A stretch of 64,000 nt of DNA from JACVRW01 sp963751105. GTDB lineage: Bacteria > Actinomycetota > Thermoleophilia > Solirubrobacterales > Thermoleophilaceae. Position 1 is the first letter of the stretch; each line of letters starts with the position of its first letter. Shown piece after piece: positions 40,354-49,003 of the stretch. The notes under the pieces are model-generated. The model did no database searches. It saw only the letters and a list, made by a program, of their open reading frames with translations, and was not told the origin of the DNA. A program made the position numbers and the translations under genes. The stretch lies in the NCBI GenBank assembly GCA_963751105.1, contig CAVVTG010000002.1, positions 806,001 to 870,000 of the forward strand. Direction: 5' to 3'.

Positions 40354-41822
40354 TAGTACGGGTATTCGACCGGCGTCCGCTGCACCCCGATCCAGCGGCG
40401 CTCGGTGAACTCCTCCAGGTTTGCCTCGCCGCCGGAGCGACCGCCCAGGCCCGAGCTGCCCATCCCGCCGAAGGGGACATGGGCCTCGTCGAGGGCGGTG
40501 GAGTCGTTCACGTGGACCATGCCCGAGCGCACGCCCTCGGCGAAGGCGAGCCCCCTCGCCGGGGAGCCGGTGTAGACGGCGTTGACGAGCCCGTAGGGCG
40601 TGTCGTTGACCATCGCCAGCGCCTCCTGCTCATCGTCCACCGCGAGCACCGGGGCCACCGGGCCGAAGATCTCCTCGCTCCAGATCGGCATGTCCGGGGT
40701 CACGTCGACCATGACGGTGGGGCGGTAGAACAGGCCCTCGTAGGTACCGCCCTCGAGCACCCGGGCGCCCATCTCCACGGAGCGCTCGAGCAGATCGTGA
40801 GCGCGGTTCACCTGGGGCTCCGAGATCATCGGCCCGAGCCCCACCTCCTCGGTGTTGGGATCGCCGAGCGCGATCGCCCTCGCCCGCACGGCGAGCCGCT
40901 CCACGTAGTCGTCGAACAGCTCACGCGCGACGATGTGGCGCCCGGCGGTGATGCAGGTCTGGCCCATGTAGTGGAAGGTCGACCAGGCGCCGACCATGGT
41001 CGCCTGCTCGACGTCGGCGTCGTCGAGCACAACGAAGGCGTTGTTGCCGCCCAGCTCGAGCGACACACGCTTGAAGTCGCCCGCCGCCTGGACGGCGATC
41101 TCGCGACCCACCGAGGACGAGCCGGTGAAGTGGATCATGCTGACCCCGGGGTGAGCCACGAGCGCCCGGCCGGTGTCGTCGTCGCCCGAGAGCCCGTGCA
41201 GGATGCCCGGAGGGGCACCGGCGTCCGCGAACAGCTCGGCGATCAGCAGCGCGCCTGTCAGCGGTGTCTCCGGCGCCGGCTTGAGCACCACCGTGTTGCC
41301 GAGGGCGAGAGCGGGGGCGATCACCCGGAAGCCGAGCACCACCGGGAAGTTCCAGGGCGTGATGGCGGCCACCACGCCCACGGGCACCCGCTGGACCAGG
41401 CTGAGCTTGCCGGGGTTGTGGGAGGGAAGCACCTCGGCGGTGGCGCGGGAGGCGAGCGCGGCCGCCTCGTAGAGCTCGTTCTGGGCGGCCCCGACCTCGT
41501 ACTCGGCCTTGCCCGGAATGCCTCCCGTCTCGCGCACGATCAGGGCGGCGATCTCCTCCGCCCGCTCCTCGATCAGCCGGGCGACCCGGCGCAGAAGCCC
41601 GGCACGCTCGTCGTAGCCCAGCGCCGCCCAGCCCGGCTGGGCCGCCTGGGCCGAGCGCACGGCGCGGTCGACGTCCGCCTCCGAGGCCAGTCCCGCCTGG
41701 GCCAGTTCCTCACCCGTCGCCTTGTCGGTGATCGGCGACCGGCGTCCGCCCTCCGGCTCCCGGAACTCGCCGTCGACGAAGATCCTGCCGACCCACGGCC
41801 GCTCCTGCACCACGGTGGCCAT
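40353..41822 (-). CDS. Aldehyde dehydrogenase (benzaldehyde/vanillin dehydrogenase-like)
   Basis: A protein of 489 residues from ATG 41822. All class features are present: VAAITPWNFPVVLGFR, the cofactor motif FTGSSSVGREI, catalytic Glu256 in LELGGNN and catalytic Cys290 in GQTCITAGRH. The GQTCITAGRH loop and the VQRVPVGVVAAITPWNFP segment are typical of the benzaldehyde/vanillin dehydrogenase branch. It would oxidise an aldehyde to its acid with NAD(P). First gene of a minus-strand operon with the flavoprotein, GMC and small-subunit genes; TTGACA-18-TAGCGT lies upstream. Divergent from LacI 3. Confidence 0.93.
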   Translation of the reverse strand: MATVVQERPWVGRIFVDGEFREPEGGRRSPITDKATGEELAQAGLASEADVDRAVRSAQAAQPGWAALGYDERAGLLRRVARLIEERAEEIAALIVRETGGIPGKAEYEVGAAQNELYEAAALASRATAEVLPSHNPGKLSLVQRVPVGVVAAITPWNFPVVLGFRVIAPALALGNTVVLKPAPETPLTGALLIAELFADAGAPPGILHGLSGDDDTGRALVAHPGVSMIHFTGSSSVGREIAVQAAGDFKRVSLELGGNNAFVVLDDADVEQATMVGAWSTFHYMGQTCITAGRHIVARELFDDYVERLAVRARAIALGDPNTEEVGLGPMISEPQVNRAHDLLERSVEMGARVLEGGTYEGLFYRPTVMVDVTPDMPIWSEEIFGPVAPVLAVDDEQEALAMVNDTPYGLVNAVYTGSPARGLAFAEGVRSGMVHVNDSTALDEAHVPFGGMGSSGLGGRSGGEANLEEFTERRWIGVQRTPVEYPY

Positions 41823-41858
41823 AGCGGACTCCTCCCTCCCCGGTTATCGTTTTCCGTG

Positions 41859-41888
41859 ACGCTAAAGGCGTCCCTCCAGCGATGTCAA
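41859..41888 (-). promoter_or_regulatory. Promoter of the aldehyde dehydrogenase-GMC operon
   Basis: On the minus strand a consensus TTGACA (plus 41883-41888) is followed after 18 bases by TAGCGT (plus 41859-41864). The LacI 3-type operator at 41900 lies about a dozen bases upstream of the -35, so one bound repressor could affect both divergent promoters. Confidence 0.6.
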
Positions 41889-41896
41889 GCGAATCC

Positions 41897-41911
41897 TATG
41901 TAAACGTTTGC
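41897..41911 (+). promoter_or_regulatory. LacI 3-type operator overlapping a -10 box
   Basis: GTAAACGTTTGC (41900-41911) is a palindrome with one mismatched pair, similar to the cre-like consensus of LacI/CcpA proteins. It overlaps TATGTA (41897-41902), a plausible -10 of the LacI 3 gene. The identical sequence appears inverted at 46145-46156. Confidence 0.65.
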
Positions 41912-41928
41912 CAGAGAGGCGGTGCGCC

Positions 41929-42966
41929 GTGAGGCGCGCGCGCTCGTCGGGGTCCCTGTCGCACGTGGCCGAAGCGGCCGGAGTGTCGATCGCCACCGCG
42001 TCGCGGGTGCTGAACGGTTCCTCGCATCCGGTGTCCGAGGGCACGCGGGCGAGGGTGGTGGCCGCCGCGGCGAAGCTCGGCTACTCCCCGAGCGCGCTTG
42101 CCCGGGCGCTGGTCACGCAGCGCAGCCGCATCATCGGGGTGATGGTGGGCGACATCGTCGACGCGTACTTCGCGGAGATCGCGCGCGGGGTGGAGGACGT
42201 GGCCGCCCGCGCCGGCTACATGACCATCGTCTGCAACGCCGACCGCCGCACCGAGCTCGAGATCGAGCAGCTGGCGGTGCTGAGCGACTACCTGGCCGAG
42301 GGCGTGGTGTTCGCGGGCAGCGGCTTCGCCGACGATCCCCGCGGACCCGAGCTCGCCTCCGCCGTGGAGCGAGCGCGCGAGCGCGGCGTACGTGTGGTGG
42401 CGCTGGCCACCCGCGACTTCGACGCCCCGTGCATCGGCGGCGACAACCACGGCGCGGCGTTCGACATCACCGACTACGTGCTCTCGCTCGGGCATCGGCG
42501 GGTGGCCCTTATCGGCGGTCCGGCCGGGCTCTACGCGAGCCGCGAGCGAGAGGCCGGCTTCCGTGCCGCGATCGCTGCTGCGGGAGCCGAGGCCGGGCTC
42601 GTATACGAGGGGGATTTCTCCTACGAGCAGGGCTATGCCGCCACCCTCCAGATGATCGCCGAGCCCGAGCCGCCTCACGCGATCATCGGAGCCAACGACG
42701 AGACCGCGGTGGGAGTCCTCGCTGCGCTCCGCCAGGCGCGCATCGAGGTGCCTGCCCGCATCTCGGTGGCGGGAATGACCGACACGCGGACCGCTCGTTT
42801 CAGCGACATGACGACGGTCAGCGTGCCCATGTACCAGTTCGGCGCCGCGGCGGCCCAGCGCATCGTGGCCGACGAGGACCCGCCCGCGCGGACCATCCTG
42901 CCCCACCGCGTCGTGCCGCGCTCCACCACCGCACGCCGGCGCGTGCCGGCGCCGGCGGGTGGTTAG
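41929..42966 (+). CDS. LacI-family transcriptional regulator (LacI 3)
   Basis: A protein of 345 residues from GTG 41929; a TTG at 41908 is inside the operator and so less likely. The helix-turn-helix SLSHVAEAAGVSIATASRVL and hinge LGYSPSALARALV precede a sugar-binding core (IIGVMVGDIVDAYFAEIARGV ... VAGMTDTRTARFSDMTTVSVP). The recognition helix SIATASRVLNG differs from LacI 1 and 2 and is close to that of cre-binding regulators. It probably controls itself, the aldehyde dehydrogenase-GMC operon and the isomerase-DUF993-Gfo/Idh operon. Inducer unknown, presumably a sugar or glycoside product. Its last bases overlap the convergent isomerase gene. Confidence 0.93.
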   Translation: MRRARSSGSLSHVAEAAGVSIATASRVLNGSSHPVSEGTRARVVAAAAKLGYSPSALARALVTQRSRIIGVMVGDIVDAYFAEIARGVEDVAARAGYMTIVCNADRRTELEIEQLAVLSDYLAEGVVFAGSGFADDPRGPELASAVERARERGVRVVALATRDFDAPCIGGDNHGAAFDITDYVLSLGHRRVALIGGPAGLYASREREAGFRAAIAAAGAEAGLVYEGDFSYEQGYAATLQMIAEPEPPHAIIGANDETAVGVLAALRQARIEVPARISVAGMTDTRTARFSDMTTVSVPMYQFGAAAAQRIVADEDPPARTILPHRVVPRSTTARRRVPAPAGG

Positions 42967-43766
42967 CAGCGCGAGGCGAAGCGCTCGCGGACCGTGGCCA
43001 GCAGCTCGGCCGCAGGCAGCTCGGCGAGGACCGGGTTGATCACCTCGACCTCGATGGGCCCGTCGTATCCCGCCGCCTCCACCAGCCCGCGGATGTGGGG
43101 CAGGTCGATCACGCCGTCGCCCATCATGCCGCGACCCGCCAGCACGTCCGGGGTGGGGGAGAGCCAGTCGGAGACGTGGTAGCCGGCGATGCGGCCCTCG
43201 GCCCGCTCGATCTGGTGTTCGAGCTGGGGGTCCCACCAGACGTGATAGGCGTCGATCACCACCCCCACGTGTGCCGGGTCGAACCGCTCGGCCAGCTGCA
43301 GGGCCTGTGCGAGGGTCACGACCACCGAGCGCTCGGCGATCATCATCGGGTGAAGCGGCTCGATGCCCAGGCGGACACCCAGCTCCACCGCGTGCGGGGT
43401 GAGCGCCTCGATGCCGTGCAGCACCTGGGTCCGGGCGGCCTCGAGGTTCCCATCGGGGGCCGGCCCGCACACGAGCACGAGGACCTCGGCGCCCAGCTCG
43501 GCCGCCTCGTCCACCGCGAGGCGGTTGTCCGCGTCGCTGCGGCGCCGCCCGGCATCGTCGAGGGCGGGGAAGAACCCTCCGCGGCACAGGCTCGACACCC
43601 TAAGGCCCGCGTCGCGGATCAGCTGTGCCGCGCCCGGCACGAGCTTGTGCCGCCAGGGTGCGAACCAGCCGATCCCCGCCTCGGCGCACGCCTCGACCGC
43701 GTCCTGGAGATCGAGGTGGTCGGCGGTTATCTCATTGAAGGAGAGGCGCCCGGTGTCGAGGCTCAC
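42963..43766 (-). CDS. Sugar phosphate isomerase/epimerase-like TIM-barrel protein (AP endonuclease 2 family)
   Basis: A protein of 267 residues from GTG 43766 (GTGA overlap). The xylose-isomerase-like barrel shows its usual metal ligands: Glu in LGIEPLHPM, Asp in VVIDAYHVWWDP, His in AGYHVSDW and Glu in IEVEVINP. Members isomerise or epimerise sugars and keto-inositols, and some cleave 3-keto-glycosides. It is the last gene of the operon with DUF993 and Gfo/Idh genes, whose promoter carries the LacI 3 operator. Substrate not identified. Confidence 0.85.
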   Translation of the reverse strand: MSLDTGRLSFNEITADHLDLQDAVEACAEAGIGWFAPWRHKLVPGAAQLIRDAGLRVSSLCRGGFFPALDDAGRRRSDADNRLAVDEAAELGAEVLVLVCGPAPDGNLEAARTQVLHGIEALTPHAVELGVRLGIEPLHPMMIAERSVVVTLAQALQLAERFDPAHVGVVIDAYHVWWDPQLEHQIERAEGRIAGYHVSDWLSPTPDVLAGRGMMGDGVIDLPHIRGLVEAAGYDGPIEVEVINPVLAELPAAELLATVRERFASRC

Positions 43767-44923
43767 GGGCGGACCCCGGCCACGGCGAGCAGCTGCCGCA
43801 TCCGCTGCACCGCCAACGGTGGATCGGCGAGCAGTCCGGCGGCGTCGGCCAGCCGGAAGAGCTCGGCCAGGTGGGTCAGCGTGCGGGCGCTCTCGAGTCC
43901 GCCGACCATGCGGAACCCGTCCTGGTGGCCGTTGAGCCAGGCCAGGAAGACGATGCCGGTCTTGTAGTGGAAGGTGGGCGAGGAGAACAGCGTGCGGGCC
44001 AGCGGCACGGTGGGGGCCAGCACCGCGCCGAAGCGCTCCTCGTCGCCGGCGTCCAGCGCCTGCAGAGCGGTGGCCGCGGCCGGTGCGATGGCGTCGAACA
44101 CGCCGAGGAGGGCATGGCTGCCGCCGGCGATGAGGCCCGGGTAGTTGTAGTCATCGCCGGTGTAGAGGCGCACACCGGCCGGCAGCTCGTCGCGCATGTG
44201 GCGCTCGAGCTCGTCGTCGAGCAGCGAGATCTTGATGCCATCGATGCGCTCGGCGTGGTCGGCGATCAGCGCGAGCACGATTGCGCTGGCCCCCACCGGG
44301 TCGTCGTCGCCCCAGTAGCCGGCCAGCGTGGGGTCGAACATCTCCCCGAGCCAGTGCAGGATCACTGGCCCCGCGGCCTGGTCGAGCACCGGTTCGAGCA
44401 CCGCGCGGTAGTCGTCCGGCCCGCGCGCCGCGGCGGCCAGCGCGCGGCTGGCCATGAGGATCGGCCGCGCGCCCTGATCCTCCACGAAGGCCATCTGCTC
44501 CAGGTAGGCCTCACGGATGGCGTCGAGCGTGGCCCGCCCCGGCGGCAGCTGGTCGGTGCCCGCTCCCGCGCTGATCTCACCGCCGCAGGCTCGCGCCTCG
44601 GCCGCCGAGCGGCGGATCAGGTCGCGGGCCTCGGTCCAGCCCAGGCCCATCCCCCGCTGAGCGGTGTCCATGGCCTCGGCCACCCCGAGACCCCAGGACC
44701 AGAGGTGGCGGCGATAGGCGAGGGTCGCCTCCCAGTCGAGCGCGGCCCGCACCGACTCGCCCGGGGCCAGCGGATCGGCCACCACGTGGGCGGCGGCATA
44801 GAACATTCTCGAGCGCAAAGGCTCCTGGGGGCGCTCGAAGCCGCCCGGCGGCCCGGGCGCGAAGCGCTCGAGCGTGCCGTCGGCGCGCGGAAGCATCAGC
44901 TCGCCGGTGGCGGCGATGCTCAC
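43763..44923 (-). CDS. DUF993 (dihydrodipicolinate-synthase-like) family protein
   Basis: A protein of 386 residues from GTG 44923, overlapping the Gfo/Idh stop by GTGA. It reads as a member of the DUF993 group of DapA-related TIM barrels (DWEATLAYRRHLWSWGLGVAEAMDTAQRGMG ... GPVILHWLGEMFDPTLAGYWG ... IDGIKISLLD). The conserved GIKIS is in the position of the Schiff-base lysine loop of DapA proteins. The family is functionally uncharacterised but occurs next to sugar isomerases and Gfo/Idh dehydrogenases, as here, so an aldolase acting on a keto-sugar acid is a reasonable guess. Confidence 0.82.
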   Translation of the reverse strand: MSIAATGELMLPRADGTLERFAPGPPGGFERPQEPLRSRMFYAAAHVVADPLAPGESVRAALDWEATLAYRRHLWSWGLGVAEAMDTAQRGMGLGWTEARDLIRRSAAEARACGGEISAGAGTDQLPPGRATLDAIREAYLEQMAFVEDQGARPILMASRALAAAARGPDDYRAVLEPVLDQAAGPVILHWLGEMFDPTLAGYWGDDDPVGASAIVLALIADHAERIDGIKISLLDDELERHMRDELPAGVRLYTGDDYNYPGLIAGGSHALLGVFDAIAPAAATALQALDAGDEERFGAVLAPTVPLARTLFSSPTFHYKTGIVFLAWLNGHQDGFRMVGGLESARTLTHLAELFRLADAAGLLADPPLAVQRMRQLLAVAGVRP

Positions 44924-46113
44924 GCGTGGAGCTCCGGCACCTCGACCATCCGCCGCTCCCGCCAGGACCGCGCGGCCAGCTCGGCGAGCTGGATCCCCTT
45001 CGCCCCCTCGACGAGATCCCACGGAAACGGCTCGCCGGCCACCACGTGACGCAGGAACAGCTCCCACTGGATCTTGAAGCCGTTGTCGTACTCGCTCTGG
45101 TCGGGCAGCTCGAGCCAGCCGGAACGGAAGTCGATCGGGTTTTCGATGTCGGGATTCCACAGGGCTCGCGGAGTGGCGTCGCGCGGCTGCACGCGGCAAC
45201 TGCGCAGCCCGGCCACCGCGCTGCCATCCGTCCCGTCGACCTGGAACTCCACCAGCTCGTCGCGGTTGACCCGCACGCACCAGGACGAGTTGAGCTGCGC
45301 GACGATGCCGCCCTCCAGCTCGAAGGTCGCGTAGGCCGCGTCCTCTGCCGTCGCCCGGTAGGCCTCGGCCCCCTCGTCCGCGCGCTCGTGGATGTGGGTG
45401 GCGCCCAGGGTGAACACGGTCCTGACCGGAGCGAACAGGTCGTCGAGCACGTAGCGCCAGTGCGGCAGCATGTCGGCCAGGATCCCGCCGCCGTCCTCCG
45501 CGCGGTAGTTCCACGAGGGCCGCTGGCCGGCGGGCTCCGGCCCCTCGAAGACCCAGTAGCCGAACTCACCCCGCACGGACAGGATGCGCCCGAAGAAGCC
45601 GCTGTCGCGCAGCAACCGGAGCTTGCGCAGCCCGGGCAGGAACAGCTTGTCCTGCACCACGCCATGCTTGACGCCCGCCTCGGCGGCGAGGCGGGCCAGG
45701 CGCAGGGCGGTGTCGAGGTCGGGCGCCGAGGGCTTCTCGCAGTAGACGTGCTTGCCGGCGGCGATCGCCCGCTCCATGCCCTCGGCGCGGGCCGCGGTGG
45801 CCGCGGCGTCGAAGTAGATCTCGCAGGAGGGGTCGTCGAGCGCCTCGTCGAGGCTCGTGGTGAAGCGGTCGAGCCCGTGCTCGCCCGCCAGCGCCCGCAG
45901 CTTTGGCTCGCTCCGCCCGACCAGCACCGGCTCGGGCCAGATCGTGGGGCCGCCGGGCACCCGCACGCCGCCCTGGTGGCGGATGGCCATGATCGACCGG
46001 ACCAGGTGCTGGTTGGTGCCCATCCGCCCGGTCACGCCGTTCATGGCGATCCCGACGGTGCGGAACTCGTCGGTGTTCGAGGGGGTGGGCGGGGCCGGTG
46101 TCTCGGTGCTCAC
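44920..46113 (-). CDS. Gfo/Idh/MocA-family oxidoreductase
   Basis: A protein of 397 residues from GTG 46113. The Rossmann region has the less common form VGIAMNGVTGRMGTNQHLV, followed by the family motif CEKPSAPDLDTALRLARLA and the substrate domain (DGGGILADMLPHWRYVLDDL). It is longer than usual because of an insertion around residues 45-60 (GGVRVPGGPTIWPEP). It should oxidise or reduce a sugar or cyclitol with NAD(P). First gene of an operon with DUF993 and the isomerase; TTGACA-18-TACGCT and a LacI 3-type operator lie directly upstream. Confidence 0.9.
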   Translation of the reverse strand: MSTETPAPPTPSNTDEFRTVGIAMNGVTGRMGTNQHLVRSIMAIRHQGGVRVPGGPTIWPEPVLVGRSEPKLRALAGEHGLDRFTTSLDEALDDPSCEIYFDAAATAARAEGMERAIAAGKHVYCEKPSAPDLDTALRLARLAAEAGVKHGVVQDKLFLPGLRKLRLLRDSGFFGRILSVRGEFGYWVFEGPEPAGQRPSWNYRAEDGGGILADMLPHWRYVLDDLFAPVRTVFTLGATHIHERADEGAEAYRATAEDAAYATFELEGGIVAQLNSSWCVRVNRDELVEFQVDGTDGSAVAGLRSCRVQPRDATPRALWNPDIENPIDFRSGWLELPDQSEYDNGFKIQWELFLRHVVAGEPFPWDLVEGAKGIQLAELAARSWRERRMVEVPELHA

Positions 46114-46144
46114 GATGTTCGGGTCTCCGCCTTCCGCTCGCTCG

Positions 46145-46156
46145 GCAAACGTTTAC
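46145..46156. promoter_or_regulatory. LacI 3-type operator upstream of the Gfo/Idh operon
   Basis: GCAAACGTTTAC is the exact reverse complement of the site at 41900-41911. It lies seven bases downstream of the minus-strand -10 box and about 32 bases before the Gfo/Idh start, where binding would block transcription. Confidence 0.7.
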
Positions 46157-46163
46157 CGCCCTG

Positions 46164-46193
46164 AGCGTAGTCAGCGGGGCCGGCGCCTGTCAA
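46164..46193 (-). promoter_or_regulatory. Promoter of the Gfo/Idh-DUF993-isomerase operon
   Basis: Minus strand TTGACA (plus 46188-46193), 18 bases, TACGCT (plus 46164-46169). The arrangement matches the divergent aldehyde dehydrogenase promoter (TTGACA-18-TAGCGT). Confidence 0.62.
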
Positions 46194-46243
46194 GGCAGCA
46201 AAAGGGGTCTGGATCGGAGCCGGGAGGAGGCCATCCTGACTTC

Positions 46244-46260
46244 ACCCCCTGTCAGGGGGT
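46244..46260. terminator. Compact inverted repeat in the gap between xylulokinase and Gfo/Idh promoter
   Basis: ACCCCCT-GTC-AGGGGGT is a perfect 7-base inverted repeat with three central bases. It sits 55 bases after the xylulokinase stop on the minus strand and could end that transcript, or be an intergenic repeat element. The rest of the roughly 200-base gap shows only the promoter and operator listed separately. Confidence 0.45.
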
Positions 46261-46314
46261 CAACCCAGGACAGCTTCGGGAATCGGCGCACGGGCCGCCA
46301 CGCAGCGCACTCCC

Positions 46315-47755
46315 TCACTCCTCCCGATGCAACTCCAACGTGGCCTCCCGCACCGAGCGGATCCGGGCGAGCGTCTCCGGGCCGTCCGCCTCCGCGGGTG
46401 GATCCACCATCAGACCGGCACGCACGTCCCAGCGCCGCGCCACCTCGCCGGCATCCTCACCCGAGAGGCAGGCGGCCGCCTGGGCGGCGGCGCCCAGGGC
46501 CACCAGCTCGTCCGCCTCGGGCACCAGCACCCGGCGGCCCGACAGCCGCGCCACCACGCGCTGCCAGACCGAGCCGCGGGCACCGCCGCCGATCAGCAGC
46601 ACGGCGGCGTCGGGATCGAGGCCCGAGCCCAGCTGTGACAGCTCGTCCAGCGCCTCCACCAGCGAGGCGACAGCCCCCTCGTACGCGGCCAGCAGGATCT
46701 CCTCTCGGGTCGTTCCGTGGCGCAGTCCGGCCACCATCCCGGCAGCCCGGGGGAGGTCGGGCGTGCGCTCGCCGTCGAGGTAGGGCAACACGACCGCGGA
46801 GGTGCGCTCGGCCGCCGCCTCCCGGTCGAGCCCGAGCCAGCCGGCGAAGCGATCCACGGCCTGGGTGGCGTTCAGCGTGGCGGCCAGCGGCAGAAAGCCC
46901 CCGCCGGCGTCGGCGAAGCCGGCCACGGTTCCCGACGGGTCCGCCGCCCGCTCGTCCATCACCGCGTACGCCGTGCCGGAGGTGCCGAGGCTGACCACCG
47001 GCTCGCCCGGCGCCGCGCCCAGGCCGAGCGCCGCGCCCATGTTGTCGCCCGTCCCCGGCCCCACCAGGGCGCCGCGAGTCAGGCCGAGCGCCTCCGCGGC
47101 GTCGGCGCCGACCTCCCCGGCGCTCTCGCGTGCACCCAGCACCTCGGGCAGCAGCGCGCGATCCAGCTCGATCAGCTCGAGCACCTCGTCCGAGTAGCCC
47201 TCGTGGAGCGTCGACCACCAGGCGGTGCCCGAGGCGTCGCCCCGGTCGGTGACGCCGCGGCCGCAGAGACGCTCGGTGATGAAGTCGTGGGGAAGGCGCA
47301 CCGCCTCGGCGGCGGCCGCGGCGTCCGGGTCGTGCCGGCGCAGCCAGGCCCAGCGGGTGGCCGTGAAGGACGGCACCGGCACCACACCGATCTGCTCGGC
47401 CCACCACTCGGCACCGCCGAGAGCCGCCCGCAGCTCGCGCGCCTCGGCCGCCGAGCGGGTGTCGTTCCAGAGGATGGCCGGGCGCAGCGGCCGGCCGCCG
47501 GCATCGGTCACCACCAGGCCGTGCTGCTGGCCTGCGACCGAGATCGCGTCGATCTCGCCGGCGCGGCCCGTCTCGCCGAGGGCGATGCGCAGCGCCTCCC
47601 ACCACTGCCTCGGGATCGGTCTCCCGCGCCCCGTCGCTGCCGGTGACCTCGTGGGGCGCGCGGCCGGAGGCCACCACCTCGCCGCCGTCCGGGTCGACCA
47701 CCAGCACCTTCGTGCCCTGGGTCGAGCAGTCCACGCCGGCCACGAGCGGGCTCAT
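46315..47755 (-). pseudogene. xylB: Xylulokinase (FGGY family) interrupted by a one-base frameshift
   Basis: The N-terminus from ATG 47755 (MSPLVAGVDCSTQGTKVLVVDPDGG ... GARETDPE) and the rest (LRIALGETG ... ISVAGQQHGLVVTDAGGRPLRPAILWNDTRSAAEA ... VSLGTSGTAYAV ... GGGARGSVW) are in different frames. The break lies near 47606-47610, where removing one base gives the expected xylulokinase DPExWWEAL segment. Repaired length is about 479 residues, normal for XylB, which phosphorylates D-xylulose. It faces xylA across 54 bases. The conserved remainder suggests a sequencing error or a very recent mutation; if real, xylose use would stop at xylulose. Confidence 0.87.
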
Positions 47756-47809
47756 GGCGCGATAGTTTGTTGCGGGCGCCGACTAATTGCAAACCCGAGG
47801 GGGAGAGGG
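47756..47809. promoter_or_regulatory. Divergent xylB/xylA promoter region
   Basis: A 54-base gap between the divergent starts. GTTTG (47765-47769) and CAAAC (47790-47794) form an inverted repeat around TAATTG, a possible operator for the ROK regulator encoded after xylA. GGGGGAGAGG before the xylA ATG is a ribosome site. Confidence 0.4.
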
Positions 47810-49003
47810 ATGGCCACCGACACCGCAGCACGAGCTCAGGAGCTCGACCTTACACCGCGTCCGGAGCACAAGTTCACGTTCGGGCTGTGGACGGTCGGCC
47901 ACAAGGGCAACGACCCCTTCGGCGACCCCACCCGGCCCGGGCTGGCCCCGCCGGACACGGTGCGCCGGCTGGCCGACCTGGGGGCCTACGGCGTCTGCTT
48001 TCACGACAACGACCTGATTCCCATCGGCACGAGCCCGTCCGACCGCGATCGCATCGTGGCCGACTTCCGCAAGGCCCTCGACGAGACCGGCATGGCGGTG
48101 TCGATGGCCACGACCAACCTCTTCACCGACCCCGTCTTCAAGGACGGTGCCTTCACCTCGAACAACCGCGACGTCCGCCGCTTCGCGCTGCAGAAGGTCC
48201 TGCGAGGAATCGATCTCGGGGCCGAGCTGGGCGCGCCGATATTCGTGTTCTGGGGCGGCCGCGAGGGCGTGGAGGCCGACGTGGCCAAGCCCGCGCGCGA
48301 CGCGCTCGAGCGCTACCGCGAGGGTGTGGACTTCGCCTGCGAGTACGCGCTCGACCAGGGCTACGACATGCGCTTCGCCATCGAGCCCAAGCCCAACGAG
48401 CCGCGCGGGGACATCTTCCTGCCGACGGTGGGACACGCGCTGGCCTTCATCGAGCAGCTCGAGCATCCGGAGATGGTCGGCGTCAACCCCGAGGTGGCCC
48501 ACGAGACGATGGCCGGGCTCTCCTTCCTCCACGCCGTGGCCCAGGCGCTGTGGGCGGACAAGCTCTTCCACATCGACCTGAACGGCCAGCGCATCGGCCG
48601 CTACGACCAGGACTTCCGCTTCGGCGCCGTCGGCCTCAAGGACGGCCTGTTCCTCGTGAGGCTGCTCGAGGAGTCCGGCTACGACGGCGTCCGCCACTTC
48701 GACGCGAGGCCGCTGCGGCTGGAGGGCGAGGAGGGGATCTGGGACTTCGCCTCGGGCTGCATGCGCACCTACCTGGCGCTCAAGGCGACTGCGGCGCGGA
48801 TGGCTGAGGACGCCGAGATCAACGAGGCGCTCCAGGCCGCCCGGGTGCCCGAGCTGGCTCTCGACACCGTTGGCCCGTACTCGAAGGAGGCTGCCGAGTC
48901 GCTTCTGGCCGAGGAGCACGACCTGGCCGCGCTGCGGGCACGCGAGACGCTCAACGAGCGCCTCGACCAGCTGGTGACGGACCTGCTGCTCGGCCTGCGA
49001 TGA
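47810..49003 (+). CDS. xylA: Xylose isomerase
   Basis: A protein of 397 residues from ATG 47810. It is the shorter actinobacterial class: KFTFGLWTVGHKGNDPFGDPTRP at the start, the catalytic His65/Asp68 pair in CFHDNDLIPIG, FWGGREG, and the metal-site lysine and glutamate in AIEPKPNEPRGD. A histidine-containing HIDLNGQ follows. It converts D-xylose to D-xylulose in the cytoplasm. Divergent from xylB; the ROK regulator gene follows with an ATGA overlap, which fits a self-contained xylose module. Confidence 0.96.
   Translation: MATDTAARAQELDLTPRPEHKFTFGLWTVGHKGNDPFGDPTRPGLAPPDTVRRLADLGAYGVCFHDNDLIPIGTSPSDRDRIVADFRKALDETGMAVSMATTNLFTDPVFKDGAFTSNNRDVRRFALQKVLRGIDLGAELGAPIFVFWGGREGVEADVAKPARDALERYREGVDFACEYALDQGYDMRFAIEPKPNEPRGDIFLPTVGHALAFIEQLEHPEMVGVNPEVAHETMAGLSFLHAVAQALWADKLFHIDLNGQRIGRYDQDFRFGAVGLKDGLFLVRLLEESGYDGVRHFDARPLRLEGEEGIWDFASGCMRTYLALKATAARMAEDAEINEALQAARVPELALDTVGPYSKEAAESLLAEEHDLAALRARETLNERLDQLVTDLLLGLR

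Noticed and set aside
41922..43967. Plus-strand open frame of 681 codons across LacI 3 and the isomerase
   Set aside because: Arg-rich, runs through two real genes in other frames, has no domain.
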